Part shown: one piece after another, positions 43,401 through 56,287 of the stretch
Position numbering within the stretch: position 1 is the first letter of the stretch
Layout: every line of letters begins with the position of its first letter
The notes under the pieces: generated by a model
The model's input: only the letters and a program-made list of their open reading frames with translations
The model's database searches: none
What the model was told of the DNA's origin: nothing
NCBI GenBank assembly: GCA_900095095.1
Contig: FMBT01000417.1
Coordinates: 57,007-121,006 of the forward strand
DNA length: 64,000 nt
Reading direction: 5' to 3'
DNA from: Fragilariopsis cylindrus CCMP1102
Taxonomy: Eukaryota; Bacillariophyta; Bacillariophyceae; Bacillariales; Bacillariaceae
Position numbers and translations under genes: made by a program

Positions 43401-44615
43401 CGTAGTGCGTGCTAAAACGTGCGACGTGGTAATCGTATATTGCGTAGGTCAAAGGACGGAAAACAAGCGAATAGGAGCAGAGTAACAAAGGAGAGACAGA
43501 GTGATATAGCAGAGACTTCGATAATTGTACGTCGTAGTAAGTTAATGACAACTGATGATGATAACAGAATAATGCAAACTGATGAAAGATTTTTTTTCGT
43601 TGTTGAAGGTAGAATTGCGTGCTCCTGAACTTTGCGTTGTATTTTTACAGTGAGTGTATCGTGTCCCGATCAGGATGAGTGAGTCTTGTGAAGGAAGTAA
43701 GATACCTCTGGTCTGTGACTGAGAATAAAAAGCCGCGCAATCTGTTGAGAGACAAAAAAGCCTGCCAATGCACAGCGATATGAAATTCACTCACAACATT
43801 TACAAGCCTGGATTTGGTACAGTATACCTGATTCATCTTTCCTTGTTGCCACAGTCTTAGAAAAACCTGGAGGGGGGTGTCCTTTGATTCCAATTAAGAA
43901 AAGGAGAGTTGTTGATAATGATGGCACATGCTGGTCTGTGCAAACATAAGCGTGAGGATGGGTTATATTTACAATAGTGACTGATCTGATTTTGTTCTAC
44001 CATATGAAGTATTCAGAGAAATGAATACCAAGGGGGGTCTGGCTGGGAAATTTGAGAAGATGATGGCAATGTTGCCAAAGCGATTTCGCATTGTAATACC
44101 AAATGAGAATAGTAATTTATATAATATATATTATTATAATATAGTATATAAATCATACTTTTAGAATTTGCAGCTTGATATTAATGATTACAACTATAAA
44201 TGATGATGTTTATCTGTCATTGTATTATTATTATTATGTATCTTCTATTGTAATAGTAATAGTATTATTTCAATAGTTGATTATTCTTCTAAAAAAGTCG
44301 CAAATGCAGTACTGTAGGTACATCTACTTCCTAGCGTTTGCTCATGGCCACTATCTTTCTTATCTCTTTCCGCCCTACCAGTACTCATAGCATGCTTCAC
44401 AACTATAGACAACCTTTGCTCACTTCTGCACTGCTATTTAAAATGATACATAAATACATAAATCGAAAATCTGAGAGAGATAATGCGTGACTGATGTTTT
44501 CATGGCGGGAATCAAATAAAATGACAAAAACTAAACACAAATGCGGATGCTATTACTGGATGGATGATTATTCTTCTCACATCTAAACGTCGCATTACAC
44601 TAGAGGTATATCTAC
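43401..44615. other. Intergenic, no gene recognised
   Basis: Contains AT-only stretches (44110-44160) and ATT microsatellite-like sequence (44220-44270). ORFs of 60-90 codons at 43419-43893 lie on both strands and show no family features. It holds the promoters of the fibrillin-like gene and of Ctf8. Confidence 0.5.
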
Positions 44616-45530
44616 ATGATCGGCAAAGGAGTTATAGTGCAGAGTCCAGTTGTGGTATACAAACCAAATAACAACATGTCACAAAGCTACAATAATAATA
44701 AAAATACTCCTGTTGTTGTTATTCCTTACATCGGTAACAGTGATAATGATAAATACACAGCCCCTGAAAAATCAAAAGTAATTCCAATTCGATCGTACAA
44801 GTATCAAGAAGAAGAGAATGATGACGATGACGACGATGATGATGATGATGATGATGATGATAATGATGAACAACCATTAACATCGTTGGCAGCACCATCA
44901 TCAAAATCGGCATCGAAATCGACATCGGCATCGACATCGTCGGATCGCAGTCCTCCAGTTGCACCTGAATACGCTATGGTCGAATTGAATGGTGAATTAA
45001 TCGCACCGATAGAATTTCCACCTACTGATACCTGTCAATCAATATTTGGTACCGATCGTCGAGTTGAATTAGGAAAATTTTATTTAGATGGACCAGAAAA
45101 GGTGAGTTGTTGTTGTGTTGTGTTGTGCTGTGCTGTGCTATGCAGTACGTTTGTGATGGGACTGTCCATCGGGTAGAGGATGGTAGGACGTATCCTACAT
45201 ACCGAAACGGTAAGGTAATTCTTCTTATATCATTTTTGTGATTCTCTGTCTCTCTCGTTTAAAATTTAAAAAAAACGCACAAAGGTACCAACTTTGATTG
45301 TTGGTAGTCATCAACTGAAGGGAAAGGTAATAAAACTGAAAGATCCATTTTGTTTAATGGAAAAACGATACACATTCCTAGAATCATCAGATGAATCATC
45401 GTCGTCGTTACAACCGAAGAAGAAGAAACAGAAACAAATAGAATCCTATCAAATTATTGGTATCGTAAAGGAAAAATATCATTTTGTGACATATCCAAAA
45501 GTTATTATGCGACAATTTAAAAAACATTAG
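44616..45530 (+). CDS. CTF8: Ctf8, subunit of the Ctf18-RFC clamp loader
   Basis: Exons 44616-45101 and 45285-45530 (intron 183 bp, GT-AG, phase 0) give 243 residues. The C-terminal 130 residues match Ctf8: APEYAMVELNGELIAP (the family's MIELQGEL), LGKFYLDGPEK-VPTLIVGS, HQLKGKVIKLKDPFCLMEKR (family IGNHxLEGKVVKLKKP) and YQIIGIVKEKYHFVTYPKVI. Ctf8 with Ctf18 and Dcc1 loads PCNA for sister-chromatid cohesion. The N-terminal half is lineage-specific: an Asn-rich start, a poly-Asp run from a GAT/GAC repeat and a Ser-rich linker. The Asp tract is a likely polymorphic microsatellite. An internal Met (MSQSYN) is an alternative start. Confidence 0.85.
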
Positions 45531-46432
45531 ACTACAGTAGAAAAAGTTATATACAAGTGTATAGTGTTGAATCGAGAGGAGTTACAAGAAAAAACAAAAG
45601 TAAAAAGTTAATGCAGAGATTGGATCCAAATTAAATAGTATGAGAAGATTATTAGTTCTTCAACTCGGAATCGATGTACAGGGGAAATCATCTGCTGAGA
45701 GAGTAGGGATATTGGAAATTGTATTTATATATATATGTGCCTGCATTTATTTGTCTCAGATCTTACACAAGCAACAAGAACAAAAAGAGTTCAGCAACAG
45801 GTATGATGGGATCTTTTTTTGTGTTATGGGCTGCTTGAATACAGGTAAATAAATAATCAGATCTAAATTAAATTACAAAATAAGAAAGGAACAGAACGTA
45901 GTAAAATAATTATTTATTGAAAGCGAAATTGTTATGTTTTATGGTATTGCGAAAGGTGCAAGAAGTAGATCATAGCTTTCACCGCATCTCTTCTGCTAGT
46001 GACCCTACTCTCGTAGTATAATTTATCACGTGACTACAAGTACTAATACTATCGTCATCTTCTGTGTCGGCTTGTTTACTTGCAGAATTATTATATTGCT
46101 ACACTAGAGTAGAGAGAGTCTTTAATATAGTCAGATGTTTTAATATTGTACATTAGGGAAAATGCTCGACCCTTATTTTTATTTGATTGATTCTTTTTTT
46201 CGGGGAGCATTTAAAAAATATGTGAGACGTCAGCTCCGTCGCTGGCGATATCACGGGGGACATGAATTTTTATTGGGGTTTTCTAGTGAATGCTTCGAGA
46301 CGGACGAAGATTCGATTGGGTATTCTATTTTTGTTTGGTTTTGGAGGTTATTGTTTTGGGAGGGGGATTTTGGGATATAATAATTGATTTTCAGATTGTA
46401 AGAGGTGGCAAGACAAATATAATATGTATATT
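45531..46432. other. Intergenic, two weak ORFs
   Basis: Plus-strand readings at 45640-45852 (70 codons) and 46162-46380 (72 codons, FKKYVRRQLRRWRYHGGHEF) have no recognisable family. The second has a protein-like start but cannot be confirmed. Confidence 0.35.
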
Positions 46433-48680
46433 TTAGCCACTGGCGTAAGCGGCTTGCTTGCGAGCTAGTTCGAATTGAGCTTTACGTTTCGCTTCGTTGA
46501 GTTCGAACTTTTTGCGACAGTCTAAGAGAGGAATGAAATCATGCAGTAAAATAATATTAGTTTTGTGTTCCTATATCATGTTCGAACAAAAGATTGGGCG
46601 CCCAGGCAGGCAGGGCAGAATAGTGTACAAACAAATGGCAAAACTTACCCATTTCATGAGCACTAGTCACGGCAAATTTCATGTTAAGATCTTTGGGCTT
46701 TTTAACCATCGGGTTTTCGAAGAAATATTCAGCGTCCAACGCTTGTTCAGCCGACCAACGCTTATCAGGATTCTCTTCCATGAGTTCCCCGATAAGATTG
46801 ACCGCCTCGTCCGTCATCCATTTTGGATGAGGTAAGTTTTCACGCAAGCATTGAGCAAGTCGATTGGGATAGATCTTATCGTTCGGACCGGGAGCGAATT
46901 TCTTCCATAGTCGACATTTCTTTTCCAAGTCCGGCCAATTTTCCTTATTGGGAGTTCCGCACACCTTGTAGATAAGTTCTAGTTGGTGGGCTTCGTTCCT
47001 TCCCTTCAGGAAAGACGACCTGCGGAACATTTCGGCAACGATACAACCAACACTCCACATATCAACTTTGGTGGAGTAATCGATCATACCCAGAAGCAAT
47101 TCGGGTGGTCGGTACCACAACGTAATGACCTTGTTAGTAAGTCGTTTCATTTCCGAGTTCCAGCTTCTGGCAAGACCCCAATCGCTATCTTAAGTTCACC
47201 ATGACGGTTGATCAAAAGATTGGAAGCTTTCAAATCTCGGTGGATGACCTTGTTTTTGTGCATGTAATGCACTCCTTCAAGAAGTTGTCTCGACCAGGAC
47301 TTAACGTGATCTTGAGACAAACGGATTTCGGGTGTTTCCAAAACACCAGTGAGGTCGAATTCTAGGTATTCAAAAACCATGAAGACGTTTTTAGGAAGTC
47401 CGTTTCCTTCTTTTCCTTGTTCTTCAATTCAATTGGATTTAGGCATAATTATTTAATCGATAGTACCAACATCGAATAAAATCGGAGGCCAATAACCAAA
47501 AGAGAAGAGACAATATGAGAAAGAAAGTCCATTGTCATTACGGATTCAATCATAGTTATATCAAGCTGACAATTACAGTACAACATCACAAACATATCGT
47601 ACAAACAAATTGTCCCTCGGTAGTTTATGGAGGCACACACGGAAAGAAGCATGCTACCATGATAGCCAAGGGAAATTGCTTTTTCAAGCATTATACTATC
47701 GGCGGCTAGAACTACGCATACACTCATGGTACATTTTAAAAAAAGGAACGTATGCGTGAAATAGTGTCCGCCAAGAACAACGAAGAAGATTATTTCATCG
47801 TTCACAAATTATTATTGTTTCAAATCATTCAATCAATCAATCAATCAATCAAAACACACTCAGCATAACAATCAAAACAAGAAAGACAACCAACTCTGGA
47901 CGGGAAGATGTGTACGAAAGCATCACGACGACAAGATATAAAGAATTCCTTTTTGTTGTTGTTGTTGTCGTTTTTACGAGACGGACGTACCCTTTGAACA
48001 CACACATTCCTTGAGTATCACCATATTGGGATGACTTAATCCCTTCAGGAGTTTGACTTCACGCAATGCTGTGATTGGGAAAACCATTTTCTTCTTGTTC
48101 GGTATTGATACGTTTCATCGCCACAATTTCATTGGAGGTACGATCTCGTGCCACGAAGACACTACCGTAGGTACCCTCACCGACTTGATATTTCTTTTCG
48201 AATGCATCGACGTCTCTCATCACAGTGGGAGTACGAATCGAAACAGATCCACGACGATGACGTCGTTGTTTCTTGTTGGGGTAACTATTGTTGGAATCAT
48301 TGCTGTTTTTGTTGGAAAGAGATGAGGAAGCAGATGGAGAAAGGACGGCATGGCCGCGTTTATTGTTATTGCTGCTGCCGCCGTTGATTTTAGCAAGATT
48401 TTCGCTGCTGTTTACTCTTCTTGGTGGTGGTGGTGGTGGTGGTGGTGGCGGCGGTGGAGGTGATCGACCGCTACTTGAAGAAGGCCTACTAGCGAGGAGG
48501 ATGGTGGTCCCGGTGGTGGTGGAGGCTTTCGACCTGGGGGAGGTGGTGGACGGGGAGGAGGAGGCGGTGGCCTTCCTCGAGGTGGTTGCGGAGGAGCACT
48601 GCGTCGATTAGTATTCTTAGTAGGAGGTCCACGTGGTGGTGGGGAGGTGGAGGCCGGACCATAGTTTGTGTGGCCGTCAT
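46433..48680 (-). CDS. CDK9: Cyclin-dependent kinase, PITALRE (CDK9-like) with polyproline N-terminus
   Basis: Exons 47991-48680, 46649-47421 and 46433-46521; introns of 569 and 127 bp (GT-AG). The N-terminus is Pro/Ser/Asn-rich and basic (NKKQRRHRRGS). The kinase domain follows: FEKKYQVGEGTYGSVFVARD (Gly loop), IVAMKRI (Lys), NGFPITALREVKLLK (cyclin-binding PITALRE helix as in CDK9), VFEYLEFDLTGVL, HRDLKASNLL, an activation segment DWGLARSW instead of DFG, then LTNKVITLWYRPPELLLG. The last exon adds a charged helix ending AAYASG. CDK9 kinases phosphorylate the RNA polymerase II tail to release pausing. Frame breaks lie in the Pro tract (about 48480 and 48650), near 48078 (one extra base) and near 47180 (one missing). 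Confidence 0.82.
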
Positions 48681-49934
48681 TTTTCGTATTCAAATTCAAT
48701 TCGATGATTTGCCAAGTTTAAAATAACAAGGACTTATTAATAGGAAAGAAGCGTAGTAATCGATTTATAAATCTTCAATCTAGAGCGAGAGCGAGTTGTT
48801 GTGTTTTTGTTTTGATTACCGGACCGACGAAAATGAAAGTAACCCGCAAGGTGTTATTTATTTATTTATAGAAATTTGATGGAGAGCAAGTCCCTCAAAA
48901 TGGAGTGGTAAGGACCACCAAAGTCTTAAGCCTCCCGTTGTTTTTTGTTGTCGTGTTTGAGTACTGGATTTTTTGTTTTGTTTTGTTTTTGAGTTTTTGT
49001 TTTCCGTGCATTTGTATCGTTATCATGTTATATTCAAGATAAAGTAAACAAAATAGAAAAGATAGAACAATCATTTAGTGAGAGACGTCCATATGTGTGT
49101 ATGTGTGTGTACTTTCTAACTATTGTGAGGTGGTTGGTGTTTCTTTTAATTTTAACAACAGCGTCAACAACAATAATAACACAAAAGGAGTCTCTTATTA
49201 TTGTCTACTACTAGCTATTTTACGTCGAAAGCTCAGCCTACGCAAAAGCTACGTAGAATTCGTACTAAGAACAAAACACAAAACTCTCATGCGATGACTA
49301 TTTTCTCATTTTTCCCCATTCTATTCATTCGGTTACCGTATACCTACATTTTCGATTTAAAAAAAGGAAGGGGTTTCTCTACTCTACTACTGTTGTAGTG
49401 TTAAGAGATGTATAAAGAAATGGTGGATGGGGAAAGGTGGGGGGTGTGGCTTTTGTTTGTAACAACAGAGAGGGTGTCCAAGTCCTCTTACTGTGTTTCA
49501 ATTGTTTGTGTGCTACTGATCATGCCATGATTCTTTACTCCATTCTTCAAAGTCGTTTTCGGAGCTTTCCTGACCAGCGATTGGAGCACAGAAAGAGAGG
49601 GAAAAAAATCGACTTTCTTCGAAACATGCGTGCATTATTATATTTAACCGACGGAAGTTCCTTGTCGTGTCTGCCTTTATCAATGTAGTTTTTGACACGT
49701 AGACGTTAAAATAAAGAGATAGCACAACATCGACCGTTTTACGCACGCAATAGAGTGAGTCGCGCATTTTTGCGGATGAATAAAAATTAGAAAGAAAAAA
49801 GAAAAATAATCTATTTTTGATTTCAAACAATAGATATGACGAATTGAGTAGAGTTTCGAAGTTGATATAATCCATCAGCAATATGACAAATCACCTGTGA
49901 TGAAAGCAGAACTCTTATATCAAGCAATGAAGAG
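48681..49934. other. Intergenic, no gene recognised
   Basis: About 1.25 kb between the divergent CDK9-like and GNAT genes. TTTTG and GT repeats occur at 48970-49000 and 49090-49115. Short ORFs on both strands at 49437-49881 show no family features. Confidence 0.45.
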
Positions 49935-50706
49935 ATGATTCTATCACCGAGGTTTCTTCTTGTCGTCTTCCTTTATTCTCATTTATTCTTCGTGATAACA
50001 ATAATAGGCCAAATTGAATCTTTTGTCTTAACATCGTCGCCATTATATATACCATCATCGTCGTCATCTTTTATTAATGTATTGAAGATGATGGAATACA
50101 ATAATGATTATGGTGGTCATGGTCATGAATATAATATTCATACAATAAAACCAGAAGAAACTTTACCGTTGCGTGAAAAAGTTATGTGGCAAGGACGGCC
50201 TGAGATGTGTATTTTAAAAGATGATAATAATGGTATACATCTTGGATTATATTATTGTAGTGATAGTACACAACAAGAAAAGAAGAAGAACAAGAAGAAA
50301 TGCTGATTGGGGTGATATCGATCTTCATTAACAAAAAAGAACGTACAGCACAATTCCGTAAATTTGCAGTGGATCAAAATCAACAAGGAAAAGGTATTGG
50401 TAGTATATTATTGGAAACTGCTATAACGAATATGAAACAATATACTATTGATGACAATGACAATGACAATGACAATGATATGATTGCGATGATCACCAAG
50501 AAGAACAGATCAACAACGATGAATCTTCTAGTAAGAATAGGAAACTCAAAATATTTCACTGTGATGCACGATCAAATCAAGAATCTTTTTATGAAAAACG
50601 TGGTTTTTCTCGTGTAGGAGAACCTTTTATTAAGTATGAAACAAAACCTGATCAAATTTATGTTCGAATGGAAATGGAACTACAAGATGTAAAAAAGAAT
50701 AGCTAG
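49935..50706 (+). CDS. GNAT-family N-acetyltransferase, possibly plastid-targeted
   Basis: A signal-peptide start (PRFLLVVFLYSHLFFVITII) is followed by GQIESFVLTSS, an ASAFAP-like site. The GNAT fold begins near IKPEETLPLREKVMW and contains LIGVISIFINKKERTAQF, then motif A, RKFAVDQNQQGKGIGSILLE (acetyl-CoA pyrophosphate loop Q-x-x-G-x-G), and the last strand SFYEKRGFSRVGEPFIKYE, ending RMEMELQDVKKNS. Two one-base gaps must be bridged: at the AAG repeat 50280-50300 and near 50482-50490, next to a GACAAT repeat. GNAT enzymes of this type acetylate small amines or protein N-termini; the substrate is unknown. Confidence 0.72.
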
Positions 50707-51239
50707 TATATATATCTACAACGCCACGGCGGGGGATGACGGCAAAAACGATGACGTTTGAAGGGGTTTTTCTCTGTTAAAATGGGGACTGAGTGGAAAA
50801 ACGATCTCGATTCGATGATACAATGGTGAAAGCAAGCTGGTACACAGTAGTGTAACGTTCTACGAAGAATAAATTGAGTCATGTGCACACATACTCATAA
50901 AATCCGTTTAATGTGATCATAAAATGAATCATTCGTTTATCTAATATTATTTTTTATTTTACATAGATTTAATTTAGAAGTGTTGTGGTCGTGCATATTG
51001 AATTTGTACAGGAAATACCGAGGATTGACATCGTGAAATATTATTTGTATAATAATGCAGGGCAAACCTACGGTACTGTTAGCTGAAAATTTTAAAAATT
51101 CGATCTCCGAGTTCTTGTTTCTGCTCTACTCTGTTTCCTCTTATTTTAACCAAATATGTGAATACTCAATGTCTGCTGGGATGAATTGATGTTCGATATC
51201 TGCGCCCGCAATTGGAACTAAAAAAAAAGCAGAACTACC
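50707..51239. other. Intergenic, convergent 3' regions
   Basis: AT-rich flanks of the GNAT and Ycf36-like genes; no gene. Confidence 0.5.
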
Positions 51240-52285
51240 TTAGCAACCTGGTGCACCACCAGCAATAGCACGATAATAACGACTATCGCAATAGGTTGGT
51301 TTACCATCACGCGCTTGTACTGCCCCGGCTGCATTAGCAAACTTATCATCATTAAGGACTTGTTCTAATACACGTGGATCGTATTCATTAAATTTTGGTT
51401 TCATTGCACTAGCTGTATTTAAACCAACACAGGATGCGACCCATAATGCAGTGGCACCCAACGTTAATAATTTTAAACGATCCACAGCTGGTTGGACTTC
51501 ACTTAGATATAAGAATTTATCACGTTTGAGTTCTGCTTCTGTTTTTGGTTCAATATTCCCATCATACCAACCAGTTTCTTCAAATTCAATATTCTTTGCT
51601 TGCAACCGTGAAGCAACATATCCCCAACCACTATAAATCCGTATCAAAACAAGAACTTCAAAAGCAAGTGTACCAACATTAGCAGATGCGATCTTTTGAA
51701 GAAGATACCCATCCGTAGTATACGTTGCACCAGCGATAGGAAATCCACTATAATGTGATGTTTGTGATGATATATAATATGTGAGATTATGTTCGATTTA
51801 AATACATATTCAGCAAAATAATAATGTATGTCACTACAAGATTCGTTCGGAATCGCTTTCAAGCTAGCTAGCCCTACTACTTACATTACCGCAAATACAA
51901 CCGAATAAAGAATACCGAGACGGATAAGTAATCCTGTCAGTCCAACTTCATTCTTTCCCCAACCAAATAATGGAGCTTCTTTCATATCAAGATATTCATT
52001 AACAGGACGTTGTCCTTGTGGCACAACTTCTGCACCAAAACTATATAACGGATTGTCGTCGCCACTCTTGCTTTGTTCGGAAGATGAAGATGACCTTAAT
52101 GCGGTTTTTGTACTAGTTGTAATAGAAATAGTGTTGACAAAACCTTGGGATGATATACCGCCTCTGTACTGTTGCTGCAGTTGCTGCTGGACAATAAGTC
52201 CATGAGATACATCATGAAAACACGCGAGAAGCAGCGTGATAAGAGTAGTCTTTGCTGCTGTTGATTTCGTAATTGAAGATATCAT
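51240..52285 (-). CDS. Ycf36/CGLD27-like DUF1230 protein
   Basis: Exons 51885-52285 and 51240-51747 (intron 137 bp, GT-AG) give 302 residues with no break. The splice restores AVIGFPIAGATYTTDGYLLQ. Family landmarks are VPQGQRPVNEYLDMKEAPLF in exon 1, and RIYSGWGYVASRLQAKNIEF with EETGWYDG ... RDKFLYLSEVQPAVDRLK in exon 2. Two hydrophobic segments (GLLIRLGILYSVVFAV and LLTLGATALWVASCVGL) make it a membrane protein. DUF1230 is found in cyanobacteria, in red-lineage plastid genomes as ycf36, and in green algae and plants as CGLD27, where it is tied to photosynthesis under iron stress. Here it is nuclear with a signal-peptide start (TLITLLLACFHDVSHG), consistent with plastid import after gene transfer. 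Confidence 0.82.
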
Positions 52286-54260
52286 CTTTTCTCACTTGAA
52301 TGGCGATTATTAATATATTGTAGAATATATATTTGTAATTATGATTATTCCGATGACAACTTTTTCACGAAAAGTCGACGACAATAATTCTGGTTTGATT
52401 TTTCTTTGGTACCCGATGCAATAAGATCTTCTCGTTCACCTTCTCGTTCTCGTTCTCGTTCAGATTGACCAGTGGGAATGTATACTGTACTTCTTCTTGC
52501 TCTACCGGTAGCACTTGTGCACGTAAGCGTTTTATGAGAACACGACATTGATAAATAGAGCGATGTATGGGTGTGTACAGTAGATGTCGCGTATGAAGAT
52601 TTTTTAGATTTTGAATTCAATGGCGGAATGAAACTTGGTGACTCACTCACTCATTATTCTTTTATCGTGTGCATCGCATGTTATTTACGTGCTCTCGTGG
52701 TGGAAAAATGAACGAATCAAAACACAGTTACCATCGCGTTTTTCTTGCCTGATACACGAGTCGAGTCACTCCTATCGAGTCACTCCTAGCGAGTGAAGCA
52801 ATAACTATCTAACTTTTTGAATAGCACAAATTGTGTAAGATGTAATTAATTAGTATTCAATAGAATAGGGCTTATATTTAGTGTATCTATTTGGTTGCAG
52901 GCCCTTTATCTTTCCTAGCTGCTCACCAATTTTAATCACACCATTGTTTGTCACTGAGGTACGTATATATAGAAGAAGGCATGTGTAGTGTTGTGTTGCG
53001 TTGATCATGATATATATAATGTCAGCTTGAAAATTCAACTCAAAATTCCACTCAGCTCAAAAAATCCTCCCATTTTTGAATCACACACAACACCTTGCAT
53101 GCCTGAGCATGGTATGAGCAATTTCTTGTATGAAGAAGAGAGGGATGCTTCAAATCCACCCCCTTCCGTGGCTTATATCAAGACAATAGTTGATATAGAA
53201 CCACACATGGTGAGGGCAAAAAGTTTCTACATTTCATTGCAAAAACCTGTAGAGGGCTAAAGAATAGGAAGCCTACAGAGGGCTGGAGAAGTAATAGCTA
53301 TATTATTCCACTTTGATTAGACCTGATATGTAACAATCGTTGGGTAACAACTGCAATAATGTAGCCTCAAACAGCTAAATTGTTGTTTTATACTAGCATA
53401 GAGAGCGAACATCATTAGTAGTAGAGTTTCCCTGTACCACCAGGCTTGATTCCAAAGAGTTGTGCCTTTTTCTTTCATTTTTTCTTCTATTTCCCTACAT
53501 TACCATCGAAAAGCCAGCCATACACCCAATGATCCACTAGCCAATAGTTGATGATTCTTCTTCTGAATGAGTATGATGAGCCCTCACATGGCTTAAAGAC
53601 TATTACAAGGTAAGTATTAGCACTAGAGCAAAGGTTTTGCATTTTTGCCTTTATTCACAGTTGCCATTATATAAGTCATCACCATATTAAATCCTAGTAG
53701 GTTGTAGTACTACTGGGGTAGTCTTTCTGATCCCCTTCAGTAGGAGTAAAAAAGGCCTTCATTTTTTGATCAAAAAAGAACAAAGAGCAAGAAATCGGCC
53801 TAGCTAGAAGATGGAAAAACTATGTGGTTAGGGTATTGACCGAAAGAGATGGATAGAGAGAGAGAGAGAGCATCAATATACATAAGCTGCTGACAATAAG
53901 GAGAATGTGATATAATAATTTAGCATTTTATTTTACACAGTTTATTCTACTTTTCTTTTCTTTCCATACACTTACTTGAGTGCATCGAGTGGCATTTCAG
54001 AATAGTGTACCGATCGATCTTTATCACAGTTCATTCATTTTCTCGCATTATTGGCTTGTCATACAATTGAACAATTTTCTTGTTATGTCATCTTGTTTTT
54101 TATTTTTTCTATAAAATATTTATCTATTTTAAATTTATCATATTATAATATATTATATTATGTTGTGTTGTGTTTTTTTATTCCTTCCTTCTATCGTCTC
54201 GCACACTAGTTCTCGCACTCTGTACCGGTCCATCGTTGTCTTTATCGTTTATTGTCAACA
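52286..54260. other. Gene-free stretch of about 2 kb
   Basis: The longest stretch without a recognised gene. A Ser/Arg/Glu-rich reading at 52345-52650 (minus) is low complexity (CGTTCT repeats). A 90-codon plus reading at 52988-53260 has no family features. 53000-53900 differs in texture from the AT-rich flanks and may be an old transposon remnant, but no transposase or terminal repeat is recognised. Confidence 0.4.
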
Positions 54261-55540
54261 CTAGCTAGCAGCCTGTTCGTTGTCTTGATCATTGTCATCC
54301 ATTTCTTCAACAGGAAACTTCGTTATAATTTTTTGACAGTAGTCATTTAATGCTTTTGCTGCTAAACTATTCGGACGTTCTTCAACGAATGCTTGACCGT
54401 GTTCACATGCTTGAAGTAAATCAGGATCCATTGGTAATAAACCCCAATATGGTAGATTATATTGAGTTGCCATTGCCTTTGGACCACCACCACTTGCTGG
54501 ATATAATGTTGATGAAACTGATATATTATTGTCATTCATTTCTCCTCCGTTATTATTAGTGAAAAGTTCAGGACAATGTTTTCGTAATGTATCTAATACT
54601 TTTTGAGTACAATCTTCTTCTTTTTGATTGTCGTCGTCATTATTATTGGTCGTTGACGTTGACGTTGTTGTTGTAAATGTTAATTTATCTATTGTTGTTG
54701 TGTATGTACCCATATTTTCAATTATACCCATAACTGGTACATTAGTTTTGGAGCAAAAATTTAATTCTTTACGTACATCAGCCATACAAACTTCTTCAGG
54801 TGTCGTTACTAGAATTGCACCAGAAACAGCATTTGCTTTTTGTAAATATTGGACTGTTGATATATGTTCATCAGATGTTCCTGGTGGTGTATCAATAATC
54901 AAATAATCTAATCCATCAGTCTCGCCTGTCCAATCAACTTGTGTTAAAATTGTTGTATTAAACCATTTTTACGTGGTCCACGCCAAACAACAGCTTGATC
55001 ACGGTTTTCATCTGGAAGTAAAAATGATATTGATACACAACATAAATTTGGTTTATTAGGATTATATACTGGTATCCATCCACCTGATGCGGACTGAGCA
55101 ATTTGTGCTGTTAAATACCCATCACCTAATATCATGCGTGGTGCAGATGGACCACATAAATCAACATCTAATAAACCCACAGCATATCCCATACTTGCTA
55201 ATGTATGTGCAATTTGACAACTAACTGTTGATTTACCAACACCACCCTTACCACTTAATACTAATATCGTATGGGATACATTTTCTAATGATGTTTTAAT
55301 TTTGTTTTTTCTTCTAATGCCTTCGCTTTTGCTTCTGGATTATTGAATGCACCACTACCACATGCCTTTTGATTAGGACACCCGTCACATGCTGATGCCT
55401 TACCAGCACCAGCAGCATCAGGACCAACACATTCTGCATTCGCATTATCAGGTGTGTCAGTGTCTGGCCTTCCTTCGACTCATTCTTTGTGGTGGGTCTT
55501 CCTCCTTCGGTGTTGATGATGATGACATTGTCGTAGCCAT
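54261..55540 (-). CDS. NBP35: NBP35/NUBP1 cytosolic Fe-S cluster scaffold ATPase
   Basis: A minus-strand gene from ATG 55540 ([17 protein letters not shown]). The N-terminal Fe-S motif is present as C-x13-C-x2-C-x5-C, starting ECVGPDAAG and ending [10 protein letters not shown], diagnostic of NBP35. Next come [18 protein letters not shown] (deviant Walker A), [46 protein letters not shown] (Walker B) and [13 protein letters not shown]35 with Cfd1 assembles [4Fe-4S] clusters for cytosolic and nuclear proteins such as DNA polymerases. An Asn/Asp/Thr-rich insertion (about 54590-54680) is lineage-specific. Frame breaks: near 55475, in the A-rich run 55286-55310, and at the AAAA (plus-strand view) 54946-54949. 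Confidence 0.85.
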
Positions 55541-56287
55541 TGTTATTCTTTATATCTTTTGGGAGTAGTATGATCGTTTGTACAGTACGCGGTATGTCGT
55601 TTGTTTTTGGTTATGGTTGATGGATGCCATCATTCCTTCTTGTGTCGTGTTTGTGTTTTCCTCTTTTCGCCGATGTCTTCGTTGTTTTGCGACGGCGATC
55701 AATTTCGAAATTTTAGCTATCTTTTGCTTGATCGATTGGTTCTGGCGCGAAGCATTTAAAAAATCCAAAGTGTTTCCCGGACCCTCCAATCACGTTCACG
55801 ATTAATGATCACGATTAAAGTACAACTAAAACTGTGACTTCACCAGTTAATTAAGTGCGGCACGTATGCACTGGAACAGAGCAACTAAAGGAAGGGAAGA
55901 CAATGTATGATCAATAATGATCTGAGTAGTAAAGGAGGCGATCGCTCCATACTGTATTATGTTATACTATATTATATTATATATTTATCTTATATTATCG
56001 TATATATGTGTAGCGAATGAAAACAGGTACCGGTATACGGTAAAACCCACAGGATAGGTCCTATAAAGCTCTGTACATGCATGCAACACACTGATCAAAG
56101 ATAAGATCAAATAGTGATGCAGAATATATCATCCCAAACCAACCAACTGCTAGTGTAACAAATAATAGTGGATTATCATACACACAAAATAACGATGATT
56201 GCCTCAGTGCGTTCCTCCTTTTTAAGACGCCACGAGCGTGTACTGTGTACGCAACGAGTTTGATTGACACACCAAAGAAATCGATTT
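55541..56287. other. Intergenic with a weak basic ORF
   Basis: A minus-strand reading at 55550-55789 (79 codons, IKQKIAKISKLIAVAKQRRH) is basic and helix-like but has no family and could be part of the NBP35 5' leader. AT-only repeats lie at 55960-56010. Confidence 0.35.

Noticed and set aside
47449-47805. 118-codon minus-strand ORF (FFVVLGGHYFTHTFLF...)
   Set aside because: It lies entirely within the 569-bp intron of the CDK9-like gene, has AT-driven hydrophobic composition and no family features.
48288-48611. Plus-strand ORF with a poly-Gly run (107 codons)
   Set aside because: Antisense of the polyproline-encoding start of the CDK9-like gene.
52345-52650. Minus-strand ORF with an Arg/Glu repeat (SEREREREGEREDL)
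   Set aside because: The composition comes from a CGTTCT-type simple repeat and there is no domain; it is kept only as a note in the gene-free stretch.
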